Source of the DNA: Pratylenchus scribneri
Lineage: Eukaryota; Nematoda; Chromadorea; Rhabditida; Pratylenchidae
DNA length: 64,000 nt
NCBI GenBank assembly: GCA_030063045.1
Contig: JAQSEB010000266.1
Location: 30,827 to 94,826, forward strand
Direction of reading: 5' to 3'
The position numbers and the translations under genes are program-made. The notes under the pieces were generated by a model, which did not search any database, was not told where the DNA came from, and was given only the letters and a program-made list of their open reading frames with translations. This document shows, piece by piece, positions 24,601 to 34,675 of this stretch (position 1 is its first letter; each line of letters opens with the position of its first letter).

Positions 24601-24959
24601 TCTTTGAATGAATGGCCAGCAATCCGCCGGTTTTACTTTTTGCCGATCCCCCAAGTCTCCGTCGATTTGTGCTTGGGAAAATGCCTTGGGGGGAAATTTG
24701 CTGCATTGCTCTTTGCCCTTTTCATCGCCTTTCTTCTTTTCTCGGCGCCCCTTCCCCTTCAGGGCCGTTTTTGTTCGCCGCCGCCGTATAATAAATGGAT
24801 TGATGGCGCGCTCCAGGCAAATTTGAACTTTGGCAGCAGCGAAGTTTGTTTCGCCTTCTATTTTTACTTTTAAAATGCTTTTTTTTCAAAAAGGATGGAA
24901 ATGGGAAGGGAAGGGGCCATTTTTATGCTCCCAATAACGCTCATTTGTCCCATTGTTGA

Positions 24960-25260
24960 TTTCTATATCAAATTAATGAGCAAACTTTTGGCTATCAATT
25001 GATATTAATTTTTGGTTCACAGTAGTGATGAAAATGTATCTAAAAAACTTAAAATATTCTTTACAATGGATTAACCAAATTTTCAATGGTTTTTTGGGCT
25101 TAACTCCACAATTTTGAGCCAATTTAAATAAAATTGATATTTTATTAGGTAGGCAATAGCCTATTCCCTATTCTTTAAACGGTTATCAAAAATAATTAAA
25201 TTGGTTCTGTCTTTGATCAATTATTTTAAATGGCACCAAGTTGGACCGACAAATTGGTCT
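24960..25260. mobile_element. MITE family C, copy 1
   Basis: Shares CTTTTGGCTATCAATTGATAT, CAATTTAAATAAAATTGATAT and a terminal block TTATTTTAAATGGCACCAAG with copies at 42840-43215 and 57230-57630. Confidence 0.6.
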
Positions 25261-25974
25261 GCTCCGAATTGTAAGGAAGCAATCCCGGCGCTGCCAATAT
25301 TTAGATTTGGGATATAGCCCATCAAACTGCCAAAATGATTACTGCTGCCAAAAGTGGTGGCAGAGGTATGGTGGCAATGAAAGTGGTTGGGGGTTGGGAA
25401 TTGGCGGAATGAATTAGAGGGAAGGGCCAAATTGATTGGGAGAGGGTGGCAGGCAAAATGGCCGACCGAGCACCGCTGCCGTGGTTGATGTGAGCAAAAG
25501 GGGGCGAATGTGTGATGGAATGGAATGATGGGCCGGAAAATAGGAAAAGGAAAGGTGGGAAGGGAGGCTGGTTGATATTGGCGGCCCAGGGCCGGCTCCT
25601 CTTTCTACCCTGCCCTTCATCATCGGCGGCGGCGCTGCCACCATTCCTTTGTCTTCTTCTTCCCAATCGGCGGCGGTGTCCCGTGGCAGCCGCCGACTCC
25701 GTTGTGCTCATCAACCAACAACATTCATTCTCGGCCTCACCAATGATGGCCTGACGATGCGCCTCAATCAAAATATGGGCAGTCGAGAGTCGGCGATGAT
25801 TGTGCCCTTTCCCCTTTTTAATGGGTCTTGAGACCGACGAAAAGGATAGAAAAGGAAACGGCCAAATCAAACAATTGGTTTTTAAGGCAAATGCCAATAT
25901 AATGCGGGAATTAGTGACTAAAAATTAGGCAAAAATTGAAAAGAAATTGGAAAAATTGAGATGCCCGCAATTAA

Positions 25975-26705
25975 AAATAAACACAAAAGAGGTGGAATTA
26001 ATTTACAAAACAGGCGGAATTATTCTAAGCGAAAACACAAACAGGCGGAATTATTCTAAGCGAAAACACAAAGAGGCGGAATTATTCTAAGCGAAAATAC
26101 AAAAAGGCGGAATTATTCTAAGCGAAAACACAAATAGGAGGAATTATTCTAAGCGAAAACACAAAAAGGCGGAATTATTCTAAGCGAAAACACAAAGAGG
26201 CGGAATTATTCTAAGCGAAAACACAAAAAGGCGGAATTATTCTAAGCGAAAACACAAAGAGGCGGAATTATTCTAAGCGAAAACACAAAGAGGCGGAATT
26301 ATTCTAAGCGAAAACACAAAACAGGCGGAATTATTCTAAGCGAAAACACAAATAGGAGGAATTATTCTAAGCGAAAACACAAAACAGGCGGAATTATTCT
26401 AAGCGAAAACACAAACAGGCGGAATTATTCTAAGCGAAAACACAAAGAGGCGGAATTATTCTAAGCGAAAACACAAAACAGGCGGAATTATTCTAAGCGA
26501 AAACACAAAACAGGCGGAATTATTCTAAAAACACAAAACAGGCGGAATTATTCAAAGCGAAAACACAAACAGGCGGAATAAGCGAAAACACAAAATAGGC
26601 GGAATTATTCTAAGCGAAAACGCAAAACAGGCGGAATTATTCTAAGCGAAAACACAAACAAGCAGAATTATTCTAAGTTGAAAATATAAACAGACGGAAA
26701 TATAG
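25975..26705. repeat. ~30-bp satellite, core AGGCGGAATTATTCTAAGCG
   Basis: About 23 copies of GGCGGAATTATTCTAAGCGA followed by AAACACAAA(A/C)A. The same core forms arrays at 30380-30860 and 61620-62550 and scattered units elsewhere in the window. Confidence 0.95.
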
Positions 26706-26849
26706 AAAAAGTTGCAAAGTAAAAATACAAAAACTTTTTGTCCAATTTTAAAATATTTTATATTCTACTTTTTCATCGTTATCATTTACTTGAAAATAAG
26801 AAAGTTTTGAAATGAATATTGGCCAAAATTTATAAAAAAATTCCATATT

Positions 26850-27500
26850 ACTCATCCGTCCACATTCATTGCCATTTCACATTTTTGTATCCCATGATTC
26901 TCCTTTCACATTCTCAACAAAGGCCTCTTTCTGCCACCTTGCCATAATGGAATGCGGCCGGCGCGCCTCACAAATCGACGGCGGTGGCGATGGGACAATT
27001 CTCAATTTTGGTGCTTCGGCCCCATCATCCCCCTTCACAAATTCCCGTTTATTTTGCCCAGTCTTTGGCTGGGTCTCGACTCTCGACACATAGCACAGCA
27101 CAGGGTGAGGTCGGCGCCCCGGCCCAACCATCCATCGCCATTTTCTCCTTATTTTTTCAAAGCGCCAACGTCTCCCCCACCCATCCCCATTCACCTATAT
27201 ACAATTTCGCCATCATCAATATTTTGGCTCGTCGATATTTTAGGGTGGAGGCACCGCCGGCCCGATTTGTGTGTATATTTATTCTATTTGTGTGCCTTAC
27301 CCTCAATTTTTGGTTTTGGGTCGGCCAAATCATCCACCGTTGCCACCAATTTTTAGTGTGGACTGTGGATGGAAGAAAGGAAAAGGCGAATTTATTATTG
27401 GAAATAAATTTGGGAGAATAATGGCGCCATCAATAAATGGAGAATGGGAGACTAATTGTTTGCGGGAATATTTCCCGCACACTCAAAATTTTTAGGACGT
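26850..27500. other. Second GC-rich patch upstream of the solute-binding gene
   Basis: It resembles 20650-25930 in composition (GGCGGTGGCGATGG, CGCCGGCCCG) and is separated from it by the satellite. Frames on both strands are open but not protein-like. No gene is supported. Confidence 0.4.
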
Positions 27501-27887
27501 CACCTTTAAAAGTATTAATGGCTTTGGCACTGACATCAGGAAAAATTTGGAGAATAAAGAGGAATAAAGTGAAATTGGAATAATATATAGAAATGGCAAG
27601 ATGGAAGTTGGAAAAAATTGTAAAAAATTTTTTTTAATTGAAAAATTGACACATTTTCATTTTCATTTATTATAGCCTACTCAAAACTGTTAAATTAACA
27701 AAAATATCTTTCTAAAATTTTTAAAAAGCATTTTTCTTCATCCAAATTCAATTTGAATTTAATTTTTAGTCTCAAAAATTGGTTCCTTAGTTTTACCAAA
27801 TTATGGAAAACCCAACCACTAAAAAAGATTAATCGGTCCATTAAAATGTAAATTTTTTAAATATGCTCTATCGCCATCGTTCATTTT

Positions 27888-27914
27888 GAATATATAGAAG
27901 GGGGATATATATAG
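27888..27914 (+). promoter_or_regulatory. TATA-like promoter element of the solute-binding gene
   Basis: GAATATATAG and GGATATATATAG lie 55-80 nt upstream of the ATG at 27968, a plausible TATA distance for a short leader. No spliced-leader acceptor is needed to explain the start. Confidence 0.45.
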
Positions 27915-27967
27915 AATTTAAGCACACCAAAACCATTTACTTTTTTCATTATTGTCCCAAAAAGTTT

Positions 27968-30048
27968 ATGTTGCCCATAAATAAATTTTTTCACCTCTCA
28001 TTTTTCTTCATTTTGGTTTGGGCAGTGATAAAATTGGAGTCAAAAAATTCGCAAAAACTTAAACAGCGCCCAAAAATTGCTGTTGAAAATCGAACAATTG
28101 AACAAATTTATGAGGCAGCATTAGCCGAAGGTGGCCAACTTGTTGTGTACGCCAATGGGAACCGTGCATTCCAGGCATGTTCTATTTGTTGAGCACCTAT
28201 TTAGGAGAGCCATTTATATTTCATATGATTCAGATACTTTATAAATGTTGCCATCTTCAATGAATTTTAAATATGCAATGAAAAACTATAAATATTTCAG
28301 GCTCGAACATTATCACAGATGGTGCCTGCCTTCCAACGCCGATTTCCCGGCGTAAATTTAACTATTGTTGTGGACAAAACGAACACACACGCTTCTCGGG
28401 CAAATGTCCAATTAGAGTTGGGCTCTGTGGTTTTTGACTTAGTTCAGTTGGAATCTGTGCATGATTTTTATAGATGGAAAGCTCAAAATGTTTGTAAAAT
28501 TAAATAAACCAATTTTCTAAAAATGTAATTATTAAATCTTGCTTAAATAACGCCAAATATTTTTCACATTTTTAAATGTTGGCATATTCTCGTAAAAATG
28601 GCAAAATATGGCTTGAATAAAGAGAATATTTTTGTTTAGTGTCCGAAATTAACTTATTAGATAAAACAGCGATTGTTTTAAATTTTCGACATACTTAAAT
28701 TATATAAATTCCAATGTTCCATCATTTTATATTTAGAATTTGTACTACTATAAGCCAATTGCATGGGACTCCATTCATTCGGCATTCCGTGACTGCGATG
28801 GAGCGTTCACCTCAATTTCTGGTACAGTATTCTCCCTAGTGGTGAATACAGCATTACTACCCAATCAGTCGGATTGGCCTCGGAGTTTTGGCGAATTGGT
28901 TGACGATCCCAAATTCTATGGAAAAATTTTGGCCGCATATCCCATTGATGTTGATGCGCCTGATACAATTCTTTATGGGTATTTTAATTACGGATTAACT
29001 ATAAATATAAAAATTTTGGCTTGACCAAATAAATTTAATTTGTTTTTTACATTTCCCATATAATACAAAGAAAAATAAATAAATAAATCTTTTGCTCATT
29101 GATAGGTACAAACAAATTTTGGACAAATATGGCTACAATTGGATGACCAAATTGATGAAACAAAATGTGACATTTATGCGGGACACCAGTCTAATTTCAG
29201 CAGCCATGAGTTCTGGCCAATTCTCTATTGGACTATTTGGGTGGCAATCAGGCAATGTGTCCAATCAGCGGTTCGTTCTTCCAGAGGAGGATAAATTTGT
29301 TTCATATACAGTGCTTACCGCCATATTCAATGAGGCAAATTTTTTGAATATTAATTTCACAATTAAATTTTGGGTCATTCTTTCTATCATTCATAAATTT
29401 GGATGTTTAAATTATATACAATTTATAGAGTATTCTCTTAATTATTGGCCAATTTTTTCCCATTTACTTACAAAATTAAAAAGAAAAGATAATCATAAAA
29501 ATATCATTTAAACAATGGGCAATTAAAATTTAAGTATCGAGATTTTCGAAATTAATTTCTTAATTGCTTATTATTTATTTTTATTAATTAATTTCCAATA
29601 ACTAGGGCTTAGGAAAGAATTTTTCTTCAATATCATTTAAATTTAATAAAAACCATTCAAATTTTGCAAATCATTTTTTCAAGTTTATTAGATAAATTTG
29701 AAAAATTATTAATAATTTTCAATTAGGTATATTTTTAATTTATCATGCATTTTTCGAGTTAAAAAATAAAAAAATCATCACAATTTCTTATATATCTCAT
29801 CGAACCTCTAAATTTCTATTCAAACAAAAAAATTCCAGAGTCCGCACAAGGAGGCGGCAAAATTGTACATAAATTGGCAGCTTGAAAAGGAGATGCAACA
29901 AACATTGGCTTGGACCGTTCGAGAAGATATGGCACCAACCAACGGTTTTCGACATATTTGGGAATATGGCGCCCAAAGCAGTTATGCAGATTATGTGCGC
30001 TTCTATTTGGATCGAGCCGGTGCAGAACGAGTTCGAAATGCGGTCTAG
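27968..30048 (+). CDS. Secreted ABC-type solute-binding-protein-like protein (periplasmic binding protein type 2 fold), probable horizontal acquisition
   Basis: Five exons (27968-28174, 28301-28489, 28737-28978, 29106-29334, 29839-30048) close in phase and encode 358 residues. The N-terminus is a signal peptide (FFHLSFFFILVWAV). The mature part follows the layout of AfuA/Fe3+-type extracellular solute-binding proteins and their fungal relatives: TIEQIYEAALAEGGQLVVYA, FQRRFPGVNLTIVV, DLVQLESVHDFYRWKAQ, YYYKPIAWDSIH, VDAPDTILYGY, QSGNVSNQRFVLPEEDKFVSY, PHKEAAKLYINW and LAWTVREDMAPTNGF. No transporter permease or ATPase gene is nearby, so it cannot work as an ABC import system here; a secreted ligand-binding role is inferred. 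Introns 1 and 4 use GC donors (CAG|GCATGT, GAG|GCAAAT). A frameshift just before the TAG removes about 23 conserved-looking C-terminal residues still legible to 30113. Confidence 0.85.
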
Positions 30049-30113
30049 TGGGAGAGCCTAAGGGTCCGCGGCCAATGGATCCGGACAATTTGTTGGGCAT
30101 AATGCCACACTAA
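30045..30113 (+). pseudogene. Frameshifted C-terminal remnant of the solute-binding gene
   Basis: In the next frame, directly after the premature TAG (30046-30048), the DNA reads LVGEPKGPRP and ends LLGIMPH before a TAA at 30111-30113. This matches the Gly-x-Pro-x-Gly-x-x-Pro C-terminal segment expected for the family. A single missing base (or two extra) would account for it. It may be a real truncation or a sequence error. Confidence 0.7.
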
Positions 30114-30187
30114 AAATTGTTCCAAATTTAAAGGATTATTATTGAATTGATTTTTTTTATCTATTATCAGCAGTTCGTTTTTTGCCG

Positions 30188-30193
30188 AATAAA
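30188..30193 (+). terminator. AATAAA polyadenylation signal
   Basis: The hexamer lies 75 nt after the old TAA and 140 nt after the premature TAG of the solute-binding gene. It is the first AATAAA on the coding strand. Confidence 0.5.
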
Positions 30194-30374
30194 GAGTCGA
30201 TTCACCATTTTCTGTAATTTATTCAATGAAAATCGTATATCATTATGCTCTAGGAAATTCTGTAAATTTCTTTTTTATTCGTGTCTAGAAATAGGCGAAA
30301 TTATTGTTAAATTTTTATATTATAATTTGATAATCGACAGGTTTTTCAGTTATGATTATCCAAAATCAATTTCT

Positions 30375-30860
30375 AACAGCAGGTGGAAATAATCTAAGCA
30401 AAAACATAAAATAGGCGGAATTATTGAAAACACAAAGAGGCGGAATTATTCTTAGCGAAAACACAAACAGGCGGAATTATTTTAAGCGAAAATTCAAACA
30501 GGCGAAATTATTCTAAGTTGAATACACAAACAGGCGGAATTATTCTAAGTGAAAACACAAAAAGGCGGAATTATTCTAAGCGAAAACACAAACATGCGGA
30601 ATTATTCTAAGCGAAAACACAAACAGGCGGAATTATTCTAAGCGAAAACACAAAGAGGCGGAATTATTCTAAGTTGAAAACACAAACAGGCGGAATTATT
30701 CTAAGCGAAAACACAAACAGGCGGAATTATTCTAAGTTGAAAACACGAACAGGCGGAATTATTCTAAGTTGAAAACACAAACAGGCGGAATTATTCTAAG
30801 CGAAAACACAAACAGGCGGAATTATTCTAAGCGAAAACACAAAGAGGCGGAATTATTTAT
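30375..30860. repeat. ~30-bp satellite, second array of the AGGCGGAATTATTCT family
   Basis: About 16 units with the same core and spacer as the array at 25975-26705, with variants AAGTTGAAAACAC and AAGCGAAAACAC. The two arrays flank the solute-binding gene on both sides in the same orientation. Confidence 0.95.
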
Positions 30861-30924
30861 CTTTAATTTAATGTTAAACCGGCAAAAAAAGCAAAACATT
30901 GTTTGTTTGATTGAAATGTTTTAA

Positions 30925-31330
30925 ACGCCCTTCTTCGGTGAAACACACAAAAACATAGTTTGTAAAAATCGTGTTTGCGTGGGCGTTTCACCGAAAAGGT
31001 CGGAAATGCGCGGTTTCATCGAAAAAGGTCGGAAATGTTCATATTTCAATTTAGAGGGGTTAAACTAAAAAACCAATGATGTTTTCAGATTCAACATGTT
31101 TGAAAACCCTTAAAACCAGTTTAAAAACATATGTTATAAATGTTAAACTAGCAAAAACATTGTTTGTTTGAAATAAAAACATGGTTAAATGTTTTTGCGC
31201 AAAAATGTATGTTTTTAAACTGGTTTTACGGGTTTTCCAACATGCTGATCTGAAAACATCAGATTTTTTGGTTTAACCCCTTTAAATTGAAATATGAACA
31301 TTTCCGACCATTTTCGGTGAAACGCGCTAG
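30925..31330. mobile_element. Foldback element with CGGTGAAAC ends
   Basis: The arm at about 31010-31135 (GGTCGGAAATGTTCATATTT, GAGGGGTTAAAC, GATGTTTTCAGAT, AACATGTTTGAAAACCC) faces its reverse complement at about 31200-31325. An extra tandem TTCGGTGAAAC / GGTCGGAAATG piece lies on the left. No coding capacity. Confidence 0.8.
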
Positions 31331-31715
31331 CACCTATTAAAAATTATTGCATTAGGTGAAGGTGACTTCAAAAATCACTGGCTATAAAGACACGACACAA
31401 ACAATTTTCTCTTCAAACCTGACAAACCCAACATTCCCAGCAGTATCGATTTAATATCGATTTTTTGCACCTGCATTTTTTGTTCGCTTTAATTCATTCA
31501 AAATGTTTTGTGAATGAATGGATGGATGAGAATTATCTTCCTTGTCCAGCAGCAGTTGAGCCAAAAGCCCTTTACTTTTATTCCGTCCAATTTTATTTCA
31601 TCTCAGTAATAAAAATTCTCTTTCCCAATCTTTGTCAAAAATAAAAATAGAACATTTACTTAAAACTTCTATTTTCAGACATCATTTTATTATTAATTAT
31701 TAAAATAAATACAAA

Positions 31716-34113
31716 ATGGCTAATCAATACGAAATCAACGACGGTTCCGTTCGTATAGTTTATGGAAAACATTCACATGAGGCGGTTGGTGTATTTCTAC
31801 TCGTAACTGATCGTCGACTTCAATCAAAGCCAGAAGCATCGGATGAGGCGAACAATGTGGTCAAAGAAATTGCAACAAAAGGGTGCGGTTGTTACTTGAA
31901 TTTGCATACAGGTTGATCGATTGTTTTTATCGAATTTTGTTTAAACAATTAAGGTGATGTTAACATTGGAAAGAAAGTGTCGAAAGCCACAATGGCCGAT
32001 TTTATGGGACGCTATGGAGTGCCAAAAGAGCGAATTGATGAGCTGTTGAGCCTTTCCATGTACAATCCTCCATGTAAGGAATGCCTGAAAGCGACCAAAT
32101 TGCGATGTTCCAAATGCAAATGGAAGTTTTATTGCTCAAAGGAATGCCATCAATCGAATTGGCAACGCCATAAGCACTTTTGTGCCATCAAAGTGCTGCC
32201 CGAAAAACGAGTTAAAGTGACAAGTAATTTAAATCATTTTTAAAATAAATTATTTTGAACAATTTTAAGGTTCGAAGAAATCCGTCTATGGAGTGTTGCT
32301 GATACCCGAGAAGGAAGCCAAACCGAAATTCGTTGAAGTCAAATTGAATTTTGTACATTTGGAGGATGTTTGTAATGATCCTTTCTGGCTGCCCAAGTTT
32401 GACGAATTTATCCAAGGTCAGATTTTTTCTTTTTTTTTCAATAAAATTTTTAAAAATTATTCTAGGTCAGATTTTTCACATTTTTGAATAAATTTTTCAA
32501 AAAAATAAAAATTATTCTATTTCGGATTTTTCATTTTTTCAATAAAATTTTAAAAAATTATTTTAGGTCAGATTTTTCATTTTTTTCAATAAAATTTTAA
32601 AATTGTTCTAGGCCTGATTTTTCAATTTTTGAATAATTATATTCTAGGTCAAATTTTTTTTCAATAAAATTTTTAAAAAATTATTCTATAAATATTTCAA
32701 TTTTTGAATAAAAAATTTTAAAAAAAATATTCTAGTAGGATTTTTCAAATTTATAAAATTTTTAAAAAATTATTCTATAAATATTTCAATTTTTGAATAA
32801 AAAATTTAAAAAAAAATATTCTAGTAGGATTTTTCAAATTTATAAAATTTTTAAAAAATTATTCTATAAATATTTCAATTTTTGAATAAAAAATTTAAAA
32901 AAAATATTCTAGTAGGATTTTTCAAATTTATAAAATTTTTAAAAAATTATTCTATAAATATTTCAATTTTTGAATAAAAAATTTTAAAAAAAATATTCTA
33001 GTAGGATTTTTCACATTTATAAAATTTTTAAAAAATTATTCTATAAATATTTCAATTTTTGAATAAAAAATTTAAAAAAAATATTCTAGTAGGATTTTTC
33101 AAATTTATAAAATTTTTAAAAAATTATTCTATAAATATTTCAATTTTTGAATAAAAAATTTAAAAAAAAATATTCTAGTAGGATTTTTCAAATTTATAAA
33201 ATTTTTAAAAAATTATTCTATAAATATTTCAATTTTTGAATAAAAAATTTTAAAAAAAATATTCTAGTAGGATTTTTCAAATTTTTAAAAAAAATATCTA
33301 ACTATTTTTTCAGGTCAACTTTGCCGTCCTCTTCAATGGGGTGGCGGTTTTGGGGTTCGAACCGGCAACACCACTCCCAAGTCGTTTGATGAACATTTCA
33401 ATCCCATATTTGGTGACGATTCTACCGATAATCGTCCAGACCACATGGAAAATACGCTTCAATTCTACTTTCCTGACAATTTTATGAATGATGGCTCAAA
33501 ATTGAATGAATGCGTGAGGAAAATTACCGACGGAAAGGCGCCACATCCCTGGGCTGGACCAATTCTGGTGCTCAAAGTGGCAAAGTGAGTGTTAAATTTT
33601 AAGAAATTTAGGCTTCTAGGTAACCCAAAAAATTGAAAATAATCTCATTCGACTCGACACGGTCGATTTAGTCAGTTAAATTTCAATTTCAAACCGGTTT
33701 AAATTTGTCTTAAAAAACTGAACCGTTGTTTAAACCTAAACCGGTTTGGTTTATTAACTTTTGCCTAAGCATTAGAACAAGTTTGAAATTGAAATTTCAT
33801 TGACTAAATCTACAATACCGTGTCGAATGAGTCTGTTCTCGTATCTACATGAAGTCTAGAAGCCGAAATTCCCAAAAATGGTCAGCTAAAGGCCTGATTT
33901 CTAGACAATTCTAACACTAAAAAGTATTAAGTACTCGTTCAAATAAAACAAATAAGCAAAGAATTGGCAAAAAATTAACGCTATTTTTCCTATTTTTTTA
34001 GGAAGAATTGGACTGAAACTTCGTGGATGCAACCTCAACAAGATGAATTTATGGATGTGAAGTTGGAAGATTGTGAGGAAATGATTGACTTTTTCCTTCT
34101 ATACGGAAAGTGA
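31716..34113 (+). CDS. MYND-type zinc-finger protein (331 residues)
   Basis: Five exons (31716-31911, 31954-32223, 32270-32416, 33314-33584, 34002-34113) close in phase from ATG to TGA; introns 1 and 2 are only 42 and 46 nt. Residues 106-143 form a complete MYND finger: PCKEC, LRCSKCKWKFYCSKEC, then HKHFC, in the spacing Cx2C-x7-Cx2C-x5-Cx3C-x7-Hx3C. MYND fingers bind proline-rich partner peptides rather than DNA. The N-terminal 100 residues and the C-terminal region (HPWAGPILVLKVAKKNWTET) are not a domain I can name, though similar C-terminal text occurs in MYND proteins of fungi. Intron 3 (897 nt) is inflated by a tandem repeat. No SET or TPR is present, so it is not a SMYD methyltransferase. 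It is transcribed toward the TPR/MYND gene. Confidence 0.88.
32560..33300. repeat. ~88-bp tandem repeat in MYND-gene intron 3
   Basis: About eight copies of an AT-only-like unit containing ATTCTAGTAGGATTTTTCAA and TATTCTATAAATATTTCAAT. They account for most of the intron. Confidence 0.9.
33640..33835. mobile_element. MITE family A, copy 3 (MYND-gene intron 4)
   Basis: The left arm CATTCGACTCGACACGGTCG...CAATTTCAAAC is inverted at the right as GTTTGAAATTGAAATTTC...CCGTGTCGAATGAG. Arms are about 50 bp. This is the best-preserved copy of the family in the window. Confidence 0.75.
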
Positions 34114-34267
34114 AGGATGGAAGAACCCGAATGAAGCTATTTAAAGGGGGAATTATTTTGATGAGGAATATTTCATGTTGAGAGATCCATTCAATATTTT
34201 TCATGAATTTTTGTTAATTTTCCACATTACATTAAAAATTAAATGATGATGGATGATGCATGGCATG

Positions 34268-34273
34268 AATAAA
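34268..34273 (+). terminator. AATAAA polyadenylation signal of the MYND gene
   Basis: It lies 155 nt downstream of the TGA at 34111-34113, in the 560-nt tail-to-tail gap to the next gene. Confidence 0.5.
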
Positions 34274-34675
34274 AATTTGTTTTCTAATTTTGCATTTTTT
34301 CGCATTCAAAATGAGTTGTTAAGTTATTTTCTACTGAGTTTTATAAATGAATAATCGTAGTAAAGAATTGTCGGGGAACCGCAATTTTCGTTGATCTTGA
34401 TTCTTGAACAATTTTTCGTTTTAAGAACATTACATCGATTGTTATAAAAATTTAATATAATTCATTTATCCGATTGAAAATTGTTAAAGTATCAAAGTGA
34501 AATGTAAAAATTATGTGAGATTTGTTAAATGTCGAATTGGATATGAAAATGAATCAAAGTAAAAAATAATAATATGTGATGCACAAAATGGCATTTTGGG
34601 ACTCAAAATTGGGTCATATTTAAGTATTTTTATAAATTAGAATAATTTGTTCCTCTGTTTCTTTCCGTTCTCTCA

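Larger units (their letters stand above)
20650..25930. other. Long GC-rich region without a supportable gene
   Basis: Base composition changes sharply here, with many GGCGGC, GGGCCG and GCGCGC motifs against a strongly AT-rich background. Open frames overlap on both strands throughout and read as low-complexity Pro/Ser/His/Arg/Gly text without splice logic or domains, as expected from composition alone. Islands of AT-rich repeat DNA interrupt it (about 21360-21640 and 24960-25260). It lies upstream of the minus-strand FLYWCH gene and of the plus-strand solute-binding gene. It may be cis-regulatory DNA, a non-coding transcript, or a compositional isochore. Confidence 0.5.

Noticed and set aside
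20665..25897. Many overlapping 60-235-codon frames on both strands
   Set aside because: GC-rich sequence lacks stops by composition. No splice logic, domain or codon bias distinguishes any of them.
27968..30048. Bacterial contamination as the source of the solute-binding gene
   Set aside because: Four spliceosomal introns in phase, satellites shared with the myosin intron on both sides, and contiguous metazoan neighbours argue for a nuclear gene.
30375..30860. CRISPR-like array (regular repeats of about 30 bp)
   Set aside because: There are no unique spacers; the units are head-to-tail satellite copies and the genome is eukaryotic.
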